From positions 558,001 to 622,000 of the forward strand of contig NZ_CP045740.1 of NCBI RefSeq assembly GCF_009650765.1: a stretch of DNA of 64,000 nt, read 5' to 3'. Below are positions 1 through 7,861 of the stretch, in pieces. The notes under the pieces are model-generated. The model had not been told where the DNA came from and did not search any database. It saw only the letters and a program-made list of their open reading frames with translations. Source of the DNA: Streptomyces sp. SUK 48. Lineage in GTDB: Bacteria; Actinomycetota; Actinomycetes; Streptomycetales; Streptomycetaceae. The translations under genes were made by a program, and so were the position numbers. Positions within the stretch are counted from its first letter, which is position 1, and each line of letters starts with the position of its first letter.

Positions 1-276
1 GGCGAGTTCACCGAGCGGTACGGCGCCGCGGTGGGCCCGCGCACCACGGTGTTCGTCCTCGGCGACGCCCGCACCAACCAGAGCGACCCGAACCTGCCCG
101 CGGTCCGCGAGATCGCCCGGCGGGCCCGGCGCGTGTACTGGCTGAACCCCGAACCGGCAGAACAGTGGGGCACCGGGGACTCGGCCGCGCCGGCGTACGC
201 GGACCTGGTGGAGATGCACGAGTGCCGTACGGCGCGGCAGCTCGGGGGGCTGGTGGGGCGGCTGCTGCCGGTGTGA
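1..276 (+). CDS. VWA-domain CoxE-like protein, C-terminal end
   Basis: The reading frame is open from the first base of the window, so the start lies to the left. The visible 91 residues contain GDARTNQSDPNL, the VYWLNPEP stretch and a C-terminal RTARQLGGLV helix. These resemble the end of the von Willebrand A fold in CoxE-like proteins, which usually sit beside MoxR-type AAA ATPases. The partner gene would be outside the window. The assignment rests on motif resemblance only; a different VWA family is possible. Confidence 0.65.
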   Translation, partial: GEFTERYGAAVGPRTTVFVLGDARTNQSDPNLPAVREIARRARRVYWLNPEPAEQWGTGDSAAPAYADLVEMHECRTARQLGGLVGRLLPV

Positions 277-413
277 GCGACGTGAGTGACGTACCCGATC
301 TCCCGTGATCGACTGGTCGTCGTACCGTCGTCTCCCCGTCGTCTCCGCACCGAGGGCTCCGGTCCTCCGGCACCGTGCCGGGAGTCCCGGCCCTCCTCCC
401 CCGAGGACCGCCC

Positions 414-1382
414 ATGACACACCCGCCCGTGCCGCTCGGCACCCTTCCCACCCCGCTCGAACCGGCGCCCCGGCTGGCCGCGGCGCTGGGGCTCGGCCCG
501 GAGGACCTGTGGGTCAAGCGGGACGATCTGACCGGTCTGGGCGGGGGCGGCAACAAGATCCGCAAGCTGGAGTGGACGGTGGGCGCGGCGCTCGCGCAGG
601 GCGCGGACACGCTGGTGACCACGGGCGCCGCGCAGAGCAACCACGCCCGGCTGACCGCCGCCGCGGCCGCCCGGCTGGGGCTTGCCGTCGTGCTGGTGCT
701 GCGCGGCTCCCCCGGGGCCTCCCGCTCCGGGAACCTCGCGCTCGACGGGCTGTTCGGGGCCCGGCTCGCCTGGGCGGGCGAGGTGGACCAGGCGGGTCTG
801 GACGCGGCCGCGGCCGAGGTGTGCGACCGGCTGCGCGCGGACGGGAGGCGTCCCGCGCTGATCCCGTTCGGCGGGTCCGGGACCCTGGGCGCCCGGGGCT
901 ATGTGCGCTGCGGCGAGGAACTGCGCGCCCAACTGCCGGAGTCGCGCACGGCGGTGGTCGCGCTCGGCTCGGGCGGCACCATGGCCGGTCTGGTCGCCGC
1001 CCTCGGCACCGACCGGGTCCTCGGCGTCGACGTGGGCGCGCTGCCCGACCCGGCCGCCGCGGTGGTGGCGTTCGCGGCGCCGCTCACCTCGCGGGAGGTC
1101 ACGGCGGAGCGGCTGCGGATACGGCGGGACCAGGTGGGCGCGGGGTACGCGACGCTGACGGAGCCGGTGACCGAGGCGCTGCGGCTGGCCGCCCGCACCG
1201 AGGGGATCGTGCTGGACCCGACGTACACGGGCCGGGCGCTGGCCGGACTGGCGGCGGCGGTGCGCGACGGCGACGTACTCCCCGGTGAGAAGACGGTGTT
1301 CGTGCACACCGGGGGGCTGCCGGGGCTGTTCGGCCATGCGGCGGCGGTGACGGCCGCGGAGGAGGGGGCGGGGGTGTACTGA
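414..1382 (+). CDS. PLP-dependent D-cysteine desulfhydrase / ACC deaminase-like enzyme
   Basis: A fold-type II PLP enzyme of about 322 residues. The PLP lysine is in GGGGNKIRKLEW, followed by the substrate-loop motif AAQSNHAR and a glycine-rich phosphate loop near ALGSGGTMAG. This family opens D-cysteine to pyruvate, H2S and ammonia, or deaminates 1-aminocyclopropane-1-carboxylate. The sequence does not separate these two. I chose the ATG at 414 because an AGGA ribosome site lies about 10 bases upstream; the frame stays open further upstream to 375. No operon partner is evident; the next gene starts about 180 bases downstream. Confidence 0.85.
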   Translation: MTHPPVPLGTLPTPLEPAPRLAAALGLGPEDLWVKRDDLTGLGGGGNKIRKLEWTVGAALAQGADTLVTTGAAQSNHARLTAAAAARLGLAVVLVLRGSPGASRSGNLALDGLFGARLAWAGEVDQAGLDAAAAEVCDRLRADGRRPALIPFGGSGTLGARGYVRCGEELRAQLPESRTAVVALGSGGTMAGLVAALGTDRVLGVDVGALPDPAAAVVAFAAPLTSREVTAERLRIRRDQVGAGYATLTEPVTEALRLAARTEGIVLDPTYTGRALAGLAAAVRDGDVLPGEKTVFVHTGGLPGLFGHAAAVTAAEEGAGVY

Positions 1383-1560
1383 CGGGCGCGGGGGCGTTGC
1401 GAGGGTGTGGGGGCGGTGGCCGGCGCGGTGGTGGTCGGGGCGGTGGGGACCGTACGGAAAATTCGTCGGCCGGGACCCGCAACCTCGACCGGGGTCGGAC
1501 GTCTGTCCGGGTGGAGGCCCTCCTTTTCGTCCAGTTGTCCGACCAGCCCCGAAGGAACTC

Positions 1561-1953
1561 ATGTCCGCACACCGTGTCCCCCGTCCGCTGCGCGCCCGCA
1601 AGCTGCGCACCGTCCTCGGGGTCTCCGCGCTCGGCGCGGCGCTCGCCGTCACCGGCACCGTGGCCGCCCAGGCCGCGCAGTCCGACCACCACGCCGCGGG
1701 CCACTCCGGCAGCGCGGCCACGCCGAAGCCGGTGCCGTCGGTCCCGGGCGGTTCGGCGACCCCGCGTCCCGTCCCCTCGGTGCCGGGCGGTACGGCGACC
1801 CCGCGTCCCGTCCCCTCGGTGCCCGGCGGTACGGCGACCCCGTCGCCCGTGCCGGCTCCGCCGCGCTCCGCGTCCCCGTCGCCGGTGCCGTCGACGCCCG
1901 CGCACCCGCACCACGGCCCGGCCGTTCCGGCGCCGGTTCCGCCGCAGCACTGA
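1561..1953 (+). CDS. small secreted Pro/Thr-rich repeat protein
   Basis: A 130-residue protein with a clear signal peptide: basic N-terminus (HRVPRPLRARKLRTV), hydrophobic core (LGVSALGAALAVTGTVA) and an AQAAQ cleavage region. The mature part is a Pro/Thr/Ser/Val-rich linker with three near-identical 13-residue units of the TPRPVPSVPGG type and no folded domain. It ends HHGPAVPAPVPPQH. A GAAGGAAC ribosome site precedes the ATG. It lies 60 bases before an ECF sigma gene on the same strand and could be co-transcribed. Function unknown; a surface or secreted spacer protein is the plain reading. Confidence 0.7.
   Translation: MSAHRVPRPLRARKLRTVLGVSALGAALAVTGTVAAQAAQSDHHAAGHSGSAATPKPVPSVPGGSATPRPVPSVPGGTATPRPVPSVPGGTATPSPVPAPPRSASPSPVPSTPAHPHHGPAVPAPVPPQH
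1717..1833 (+). repeat. three tandem 39-bp units inside the secreted protein gene
   Basis: Units start at 1717, 1756 and 1795. The second and third differ at one base; the first is more diverged. They encode 13-residue Pro-rich repeats. Near identity of units 2 and 3 suggests a recent slippage duplication, so copy number may vary between strains. Confidence 0.8.
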
Positions 1954-2015
1954 GGTAGGGGCGGGTGCGGGGAGCCGTCGTACGGCGGTTCCCCGCACCC
2001 GGTCCCGGGAGATCC

Positions 2016-2669
2016 ATGACGACAGCCACACCACCGGCGGCCCTGCCCTGGGAACGGGTCACAGCGGCCCGACTCCCCTCGCTCCGGCGGCGGTTCACCC
2101 GGCTCCTCGCCCGTATCGGCATGGACACGGACACCGTGTCCGGGCCGTGTCCCCCGACCGCGGGGACGGCCACGCCCGAACCCCCGCCCGGGATCGAGGA
2201 GTTGTACCACCACCGCCGGCTGCCCCTGGTGCGCCTGGCGGTGCTGCTGGTGGACGATCTGCCCACGGCCGAGGACGTCGTACAGGACGCGTTCACCGCG
2301 CTGTTCCGCCGGCACGGCCATCGGCTCGCCGCCCTGGACGACCCGGAGGCGTACCTGCGGACCAGTGTGGTCAACACGGCGCGCTCGGTGCTGCGCCGGC
2401 GCAGGACCGTACGGGCGCACCCTCCGGTGCCGGAGGGGCACGCGCCCGCGCCGGAGGAGGACGTGCTCATCCATGAGGACCACCGGGAGGTGCTGGCGGC
2501 GCTGGGCACCCTGACCCGGCGCCAGCGGGAGGTACTGGTGCTGCGCTACTGGTCGCATCTGACGGAGGCCGAGATCGCGACGACGCTCGGTCTGTCGCGC
2601 GGGGCCGTCAAGTCCACGGCCAGCCGGGCCCTGGACGCGCTCGGCCGGCGACTGGAGGGTCTGCGATGA
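2016..2669 (+). CDS. ECF RNA polymerase sigma factor (SigE family-like)
   Basis: A 217-residue sigma-70 family protein. Region 2 runs from about LYHHRRLPLVRLAVLLV through TAEDVVQDAFTALFRRHG and the NTARSVLRRRR stretch. Region 4 is LTRRQREVLVLRYWSHLTE followed by the IATTLGLSRGAVKS helix-turn-helix. There is no region 1 or 3, as expected for an ECF factor. About 60 residues of low-complexity sequence precede region 2. The ATG at 2016 has a GGGA site upstream. Its stop overlaps the next gene in an ATGA junction, which argues for translational coupling to the membrane protein that follows. Targets are unknown. Confidence 0.88.
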   Translation: MTTATPPAALPWERVTAARLPSLRRRFTRLLARIGMDTDTVSGPCPPTAGTATPEPPPGIEELYHHRRLPLVRLAVLLVDDLPTAEDVVQDAFTALFRRHGHRLAALDDPEAYLRTSVVNTARSVLRRRRTVRAHPPVPEGHAPAPEEDVLIHEDHREVLAALGTLTRRQREVLVLRYWSHLTEAEIATTLGLSRGAVKSTASRALDALGRRLEGLR

Positions 2670-3016
2670 ACCACTCACCCGTCGACGGGGCCGTCCGGGA
2701 GGCCGTCGAGGAACGGCTGCGCGCCGCCCTGGCCGCCCGCGCGAACGCCGTCGGACCATCCGATCTGCGCCCCCTGCGCCCGCCGACCGACGCGCTCGGG
2801 GTCCGCCGTCCCTCGCTGCGCGGCACCGTGGTGGGGCTGCTGGCGCTGGCGGCGGTGGCGGCCCTCGTCCTGTTCGCCCTCCACGACGGCGGCAGCCGCC
2901 CGGCACCGCCGGCCCACCCCCCGCGTCCGACCGCGGGCACTCCCTCACCGGTGCCGAGCTCCGCGTCGCCCACGCCCGTGGCGAGCCCTTCCGTCCCGGC
3001 GCCGCACGCGCGGTGA
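2666..3016 (+). CDS. small single-pass membrane protein, possible anti-sigma partner
   Basis: 116 residues starting inside the stop codon of the sigma gene (ATGA overlap). A charged cytoplasmic N-terminus of about 50 residues (AVREAVEERLRAALAAR) precedes one membrane segment (GTVVGLLALAAVAALVLFAL), followed by a short Pro/Ser/Thr-rich outer tail. No zinc HxxxCxxC anti-sigma motif is present. The coupling and topology fit a membrane regulator of the upstream ECF factor, but that is inference from position only. Confidence 0.7.
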   Translation: MNHSPVDGAVREAVEERLRAALAARANAVGPSDLRPLRPPTDALGVRRPSLRGTVVGLLALAAVAALVLFALHDGGSRPAPPAHPPRPTAGTPSPVPSSASPTPVASPSVPAPHAR

Positions 3017-3082
3017 GCACGCCGGCGAATTGCACCCGTCCGCGCTCACCGGTCCGGCACCGGCACCGCTAAGTTGGGCGGC

Positions 3083-4048
3083 ATGAGCAACCTTGACCGC
3101 GCGCCCGAGCCGACCGTCTGCGGTGGCCGTGGATTCGTCGTCGCCGAACCCGTCCGCGAGCTGCTGAGCCCCCGCCCCGTCAGGCTGGGGGAATCGACCG
3201 AGGTGCGCAGGCTGCTGCCGAACCTCGGCCGCCGCATGATCGGCGCGTGGGCCTTCGTCGACCACTACGGCCCGGACGACATCGCCGACGAGCCCGGCAT
3301 GCAGGTCCCGCCGCACCCCCACATCGGGTTGCAGACGGTCAGCTGGCTGCACGAGGGCGAGGTGCTGCACCGCGACTCCACGGGCAGCCTCCAGACGATC
3401 CGGCCCCGGCAGCTGGGCCTGATGACCGCGGGGCGCGCGATCAGCCACTCCGAGCAGAGCCCCCGCCCGCACGCCCGTCTGCTCCACGGCGCCCAGCTGT
3501 GGGTGGCGCTGCCCGACGCGCACCGGCACACGGACCCGCGGTTCGAGTTCCACGCCGAGCTGCCCACGGTCACCGCGCCCGGGCTGACCGCCACGGTGCT
3601 CCTCGGCGACCTCGACGGCGCCGTCTCCCCCGGCACGGCGTACACCCCGATCGTCGGCGCCGACCTCGCGCTCACCCGGGGCGCCGAGGTCCGGCTGCCC
3701 CTGGACCCCGACTTCGAGTACGGCGTCCTCGCGATGTCCGGCGAGGTCCATGTGGACGGCGTACCGGTGCTGCCCGGCTCGATGCTCTACCTCGGCTGCG
3801 GCCGCTCCGAACTCCCCCTGCGCGCCGAGTCCGACGCCGGGGTCGTGCTCCTGGGCGGCGAACCCTTCGCCGAGGAGTTGATCATGTGGTGGAACTTCGT
3901 GGGGCGGACGCAGGAGGAGATCGAACAGGCCCGTGAGGACTGGGCCAAGGGCAGTCGCTTCGGCGAGGTGAAGGGCTACGACGGCGCCCCGCTGCACGCG
4001 CCCGAGCTGCCGCCGGTGCCGTTGAAACCACGCGGCCGGGTGCGCTGA
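3083..4048 (+). CDS. pirin family protein
   Basis: A bicupin of about 321 residues. The N-terminal cupin has the pirin signature PPHPHIGLQTVSWLHEGEVLHRDSTGS and the later ISHSEQS, supplying the expected three His and one Glu metal ligands. The C-terminal half carries the GGEPFAEELIMWWNFVGR block typical of pirins. Pirins bind iron; bacterial members act as quercetin dioxygenase-like enzymes or as regulators, and the sequence does not say which. A TAAGTT box ends 7 bases before the ATG and there is no clear ribosome site, so the mRNA may be leaderless. Monocistronic. Confidence 0.88.
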   Translation: MSNLDRAPEPTVCGGRGFVVAEPVRELLSPRPVRLGESTEVRRLLPNLGRRMIGAWAFVDHYGPDDIADEPGMQVPPHPHIGLQTVSWLHEGEVLHRDSTGSLQTIRPRQLGLMTAGRAISHSEQSPRPHARLLHGAQLWVALPDAHRHTDPRFEFHAELPTVTAPGLTATVLLGDLDGAVSPGTAYTPIVGADLALTRGAEVRLPLDPDFEYGVLAMSGEVHVDGVPVLPGSMLYLGCGRSELPLRAESDAGVVLLGGEPFAEELIMWWNFVGRTQEEIEQAREDWAKGSRFGEVKGYDGAPLHAPELPPVPLKPRGRVR

Positions 4049-4107
4049 GCCGGGAGCCGGTCAGCGCGTACGAGCGAGAGCGGCACCCCCGGCGCCGACG
4101 GCGGAAC

Positions 4108-4659
4108 TCAACCGAGGATCCCGGCCACGAGCCGGCGCGCGTACGTGGCGTCGAGGCCGTCCGGGCGGAACAGGATGCGGTACATCATGGGCGCGACGAC
4201 GCGGTCGATGACCGTCTCGACGCCCGGCGTCTCCTCCCCCCGTTCAGCCGCCCGGGTGAGGATGAAGCCGATCTGGTCGGCGGCGTAGGCCGAGCACTGG
4301 CCGGCATTGCTGCCGTCCGGGTCGCCGAGCAGGGCGTCGCGGATGTAGGCGCGACCGGCGGGAGAGGCCATCTCGTCGAGGAACTGCTCGGCCCAGGCCG
4401 TCAGGTCGGACGCCAGGGCGCCGTGGTCCCCCGGCGCGGTGTCGGGCCGCAGCCGCTCGACCGCCACGTCCGACAACAGTTCCTGGAGGTCCCCCCAGCG
4501 GCGGTAGACCGTCGACGGCGTCACCCCCGCGCGCTGGGCGACCATCGGCACGGTCAGGGCGTCCCGGCCCACTTCCGAGGCGAGTTCGTGGACGGCGTCG
4601 TGGACCGCCGCCTGGACCCGGGCGCTGCGCCCACCGGGACGCACCATCTGCCTGCTCAC
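4108..4659 (-). CDS. TetR/AcrR family repressor
   Basis: About 183 residues. The helix-turn-helix is LTVPMVAQRAGVTPSTVYRRWG, preceded by the usual N-terminal helix (ARVQAAVHDAVHELASEVG). The C-terminal part matches TetR_C ligand domains in layout. The frame is open to a GTG at 4668, but the GTG at 4659 has an AAGGTGAG ribosome site just upstream and is preferred. A 25-bp operator-like inverted repeat lies immediately upstream, and two more copies lie in the divergent control region at 6448-6518. That makes it the likely autoregulated repressor of the amidase and MFS/metallo-hydrolase operons. Ligand unknown. Confidence 0.88.
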   Translation of the reverse strand: MSRQMVRPGGRSARVQAAVHDAVHELASEVGRDALTVPMVAQRAGVTPSTVYRRWGDLQELLSDVAVERLRPDTAPGDHGALASDLTAWAEQFLDEMASPAGRAYIRDALLGDPDGSNAGQCSAYAADQIGFILTRAAERGEETPGVETVIDRVVAPMMYRILFRPDGLDATYARRLVAGILG

Positions 4660-4668
4660 AGCACTCAC

Positions 4669-4693
4669 CTTAAAGCAAAATCATTGCGTCTAG
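4669..4693. promoter_or_regulatory. TetR operator copy 1 (autoregulatory)
   Basis: An imperfect inverted repeat with left half CTTAAAGCAA and right half TTGCGTCTAG around a 5-base spacer, directly upstream of the tetR start. It matches the two copies near 6.45-6.52 kb in sequence, length and spacing. Confidence 0.75.
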
Positions 4694-4817
4694 CCAGCCG
4701 TCGGCCTCACGCACGCCCCTCCGTCCCACACCCGCGCCGTCCGCCTCGCGCACGCGACGGGGAGGGGCGGCGCCTTCGGCCCGGAGGGAACGGTCCGGCC
4801 GGGCCGAAGCGCCTCGT

Positions 4818-6209
4818 TCAGACCGCGGGCGCCAGCTCGCGGGCGGGCTGGGTCCGCTCGTAGGCGTGGCCGGCCCGCAGGAGCACGCTCTCGCCGAGCG
4901 GTCGCCCGAGCAGCTGCATGCCGATCGGCAGACCCGCCGTGTCGTGGCCGACCGGTACCGACAGGGACGGCAACCCGGTGATGTCGGCGGGGGACGACAG
5001 GCGTACGTAGGCGTCGGAGACGCCCTCGGCCGTGCCGTCGGCCCAGGTGATCGTCTCCTGGCCGGCCTTGGCCGCGGTGGCCGGGACGGTGGGGGCGACG
5101 ACCAGGTCGACGTCCCGCAGCATGCGCGTCCATTCCTGCCGCATGAGGGTGCGGGCGCGCTGGGCGCGCAGGTAGTCCCCGGCGGGCATCAGTTCGCCGG
5201 CCTCCAGGAGGATGCGGACGTCGTCCTGGTACAGCTCGGGGACCGTGCGCAGGGTGCGCTCGTGGTAGGCGGTCGCCTCGGGCACCATCAGGCCCCACTG
5301 CGTGGCCTGGATGTAGCGGGTCATGGGGATCTCGACGTCGACGAGGACTGCGCCGAGCTCTCGAAGCCGGTCGATCGCGTGCCGTACGGCGGCTTCCACC
5401 TCGGGATCGACATGGTCGAAGAAGTAGGTGCGCGGCACGCCCACCCGCAGGCCCGTCAGGTCCGGGTCCGCATCCGGCCGGTAGTCGGTGCCGGGTGCGG
5501 TCAGCGAGGCGGGATCGCGGGGGTCGTGTCCGGCCAGGGCGGTCAGGACGAGGGCCGCGTCCGCGACGGTGCGGGTGATCGGGCCGACGTGGTCCAGCGA
5601 CCAGGACAGGGACGTGACGCCGTGGCGGGGGACGAGGCCGTACGTCGGCTTGAGGCCGACCACTCCGTTCAGCGCGGCGGGCACCCGGATCGATCCGCCG
5701 GTGTCGGTGCCCAGGGCGAAGGTGGCGCCGCCCGCGGCGACGGCGACGGCGGAGCCGCCGCTGGAGCCGCCGGCGACCCGGCCGGCGTCCCAGGCGTTGC
5801 CGGTCTGCGGGGTGGTCAGCCCGTAGGCGAACTCGTGGGTGTGCGTCTTGCCGACCAGCACGGCCCCGGCCGCCGACAGGCGGGCGGCGACGGTGCTGTC
5901 GGCCTTTGCGCGGTGGTCGGCCCGGACGCGGGAGCTGGCCGAGGTCGCCACGCCGGCGACGTCGATCAGATCCTTGAGGCCCATCGGAATGCCGTGCAGC
6001 GGACCGCGGTGGCGGCCGGCCGCGATGTCGTCCTCGGTTTCGCGCGCGGCCCGGCGGGCGTGCTCGGCGGTGACGGTGACGTACGCCTGGAGGTGCGGTT
6101 CCACCTGTGCGACGCGCTCCAGGACGGAGTCCGTCAGTTCGACGGGGGACAGCCGCCGGGCCCGGATCTCCTCGGCGGCCGCGCTCAGGGACAGCTCATA
6201 CGGTCGCAT
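4818..6209 (-). CDS. amidase signature family hydrolase (AtzE/GatA-like)
   Basis: 463 residues of the amidase signature family. The catalytic Ser-cisSer-Lys triad is visible as K in GLKDLIDVAG, the first Ser in GGSSGGSAVAVA and the nucleophile in TDTGGSIRVPAALNG. The ATG at 6209 follows an AGGAGA site. The gene overlaps the upstream AtzG-like gene by 14 bases, so the two are translationally coupled. In cyanuric acid degradation the amidase AtzE needs the small subunit AtzG, and the same pairing is inferred here. The substrate is unknown; GatA itself is unlikely because no gatB or gatC is present. Confidence 0.88.
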   Translation of the reverse strand: MRPYELSLSAAAEEIRARRLSPVELTDSVLERVAQVEPHLQAYVTVTAEHARRAARETEDDIAAGRHRGPLHGIPMGLKDLIDVAGVATSASSRVRADHRAKADSTVAARLSAAGAVLVGKTHTHEFAYGLTTPQTGNAWDAGRVAGGSSGGSAVAVAAGGATFALGTDTGGSIRVPAALNGVVGLKPTYGLVPRHGVTSLSWSLDHVGPITRTVADAALVLTALAGHDPRDPASLTAPGTDYRPDADPDLTGLRVGVPRTYFFDHVDPEVEAAVRHAIDRLRELGAVLVDVEIPMTRYIQATQWGLMVPEATAYHERTLRTVPELYQDDVRILLEAGELMPAGDYLRAQRARTLMRQEWTRMLRDVDLVVAPTVPATAAKAGQETITWADGTAEGVSDAYVRLSSPADITGLPSLSVPVGHDTAGLPIGMQLLGRPLGESVLLRAGHAYERTQPARELAPAV

Positions 6210-6405
6210 CGTGCGTCTCCTGTTCCACGCGGTAGGCGAGGGCGGGCGGGGTGTCCCCGAAGTCCAGCTCCCGCAGGACCGCGACGACGGAGTGGATGTG
6301 GTTGGCGATGGCCGCGACCGCCGCATGGCGGTCGGCAGGCAGCGGGAGCCCGGTGCGGGCGGCCCAGCGGGCCGCTTCCGGCGGGGTGAGCTCGACGGAG
6401 GACAT
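6196..6405 (-). CDS. AtzG-like (DUF4089) small amidase subunit
   Basis: 69 residues, mostly helical, beginning MSSVELTPPEAARWAARTGLPL and containing IANHIHSVVAVLRELDFGDTPPA. This pattern fits DUF4089/AtzG-like proteins, which form a complex with an amidase and stabilise it. A strong AGGAGA ribosome site precedes the ATG, and the 3' end overlaps the amidase gene. Its promoter lies in the region that holds two TetR operators, so it heads the amidase operon. Confidence 0.75.
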   Translation of the reverse strand: MSSVELTPPEAARWAARTGLPLPADRHAAVAAIANHIHSVVAVLRELDFGDTPPALAYRVEQETHDATV

Positions 6406-6447
6406 GGACTTCTCTCTCCTCGGGGCCGGGGGGACGGAACCCCTCGG

Positions 6448-6472
6448 CTAAAAGCTAAGGTTTTGCTTTAGC
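6448..6472. promoter_or_regulatory. TetR operator copy 2
   Basis: Inverted repeat with halves CTAAAAGCTA and TTGCTTTAGC and a 5-base spacer; extended by flanking CGG/CCG symmetry to about 30 bases. It sits in the divergent region closer to the AtzG-amidase operon and probably controls that side. Confidence 0.75.
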
Positions 6473-6493
6473 CGATGGTAGGGCCTACGGTGA

Positions 6494-6518
6494 CTTAAAG
6501 CAAACCCATTGCTTTTAG
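6494..6518. promoter_or_regulatory. TetR operator copy 3
   Basis: Inverted repeat with halves CTTAAAGCAA and TTGCTTTTAG, nine of ten positions symmetric, 5-base spacer. It lies 15 bases upstream of the MFS start codon and overlaps its ribosome-site region, a typical repressor position. Best match of the three to an ideal palindrome. Confidence 0.8.
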
Positions 6519-6532
6519 CGCCGAGGAATCTC

Positions 6533-7837
6533 ATGTGCACCGTCACACCCAGCGCACCCGCGCACTCCGGCCCCAGCCGCCCGGGAGCCCGCACCCGGAC
6601 CGCCCGGCGCGCGGCGTCCTTCGCCCTGGACGCCTCGATCCTGGCGGCCCTCCTCGCGGCCTCCAGCGCGCCGACGCCGCTGTACCCCCGCTACCAGGAC
6701 GCCTGGGGGCTGTCCGCGCTCACCATCACCGTGGTCTTCAGCGCCTACGCCCTGACGCTGCTGCTGGCCCTGCTCACCACCGGCGCGCTCTCCGACCACC
6801 TCGGGCGGCGCCCCGTCCTGGTCGGCGCCCTGCTGCTGGCGGCCGCCGCCATGGCGCTGCTGGCCTCGGCGGACGGCGCCGGAGCGCTGATCAGCGCCCG
6901 GATCCTGCAAGGAGCGGCCACCGGTGCGGCCACCAGCGCCGCCGGAGCGGCCCTCCTCGACCTCCAGGACCCCCTGCGCCCGGGCCGGGCCCTGCTGACC
7001 AACAGCATCGCCCCGGTGGCGGGCATGGCCGTCGGCGTCCTGGTCTCCACCCTCCTCGTCCGCTTCGCCCCCGCGCCCACGGTCACCGTGTACGTCCTGC
7101 TGGCGGCCCTCTTCGCCGCCCAGGCGGTCGCGGTCACGTTCACCGCGGAGACGGCCCGCGCGCACGCCGGTGCCCTGCGGTCGCTGCGCCCTCGCCTCGC
7201 CGTGCCGTCGTCGGCGCGCGGCGCCCTGCTGACGGTCGGCACCGCCGTCGTCGCCGTCTGGGCGCTGGGCGGCTTCTACTCCTCCCTCGGGCCGGCGCTG
7301 GTACGCCTCGTGGCCCCCGGTGCCCCACCGGCGGCCGGCGGCCTGGTCTTCTTCGTGCTCACCGCCGCGGCCACGCTCACCGTGTGGGCGCTGCGGCGCA
7401 CCGCGCCGCGCGCCGCCGCCACCGGCGGCAGCCTCGCCGTCGTGCCGTCCGCGGCCCTGAGCCTGCTCGGTCTGCACGGCTTCGGCCTGCCCGCCGTCTA
7501 CGGCGGCGCGGCCCTGGCGGGCGTCGCGTTCGGGGCCGTCTCCCAAGGGGCGCTGCGCATGACGCTCGCCTCGCTCGACGAACAGGACCGCGCCGCGACC
7601 CTGGCCGCCTACTACGTCCTCAGCTATCTGTCCATGAGCCTGCCCGCCATCGCCGCGGGCGCCGCCACCCAGCACTACGGGCTCGGCACCACCGCCCACG
7701 GCTACGCCCTGGCCGTCGCCCTGCTCGCCGCCGCGGCCCTGGCGGCGCTCGCCCTGCCGGGGCGCGGGACGTCCCACCGCACACACCACACACACGGCGC
7801 CCACCACGCGCACCCCGCCCACCACGACCTTCCGTAA
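6533..7837 (+). CDS. MFS transporter with His-rich C-terminal tail
   Basis: 434 residues with about 12 membrane segments. The loop 2-3 MFS motif is GALSDHLGRRPVL, and ARILQGAATGAA follows in TM4. The family typically exports small molecules by proton antiport. The last 20 or so residues are rich in His (THHTHGAHHAHPAHHD), which could bind metal. The ATG at 6533 follows a GAGGA site. It forms an operon with the metallo-hydrolase 24 bases downstream and is divergent from the amidase operon, under the same TetR operators. Efflux of the TetR ligand is the likely role (inference). Confidence 0.87.
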   Translation: MCTVTPSAPAHSGPSRPGARTRTARRAASFALDASILAALLAASSAPTPLYPRYQDAWGLSALTITVVFSAYALTLLLALLTTGALSDHLGRRPVLVGALLLAAAAMALLASADGAGALISARILQGAATGAATSAAGAALLDLQDPLRPGRALLTNSIAPVAGMAVGVLVSTLLVRFAPAPTVTVYVLLAALFAAQAVAVTFTAETARAHAGALRSLRPRLAVPSSARGALLTVGTAVVAVWALGGFYSSLGPALVRLVAPGAPPAAGGLVFFVLTAAATLTVWALRRTAPRAAATGGSLAVVPSAALSLLGLHGFGLPAVYGGAALAGVAFGAVSQGALRMTLASLDEQDRAATLAAYYVLSYLSMSLPAIAAGAATQHYGLGTTAHGYALAVALLAAAALAALALPGRGTSHRTHHTHGAHHAHPAHHDLP

Positions 7838-7861
7838 CGAGACCCGAGGAAACTACCGATC

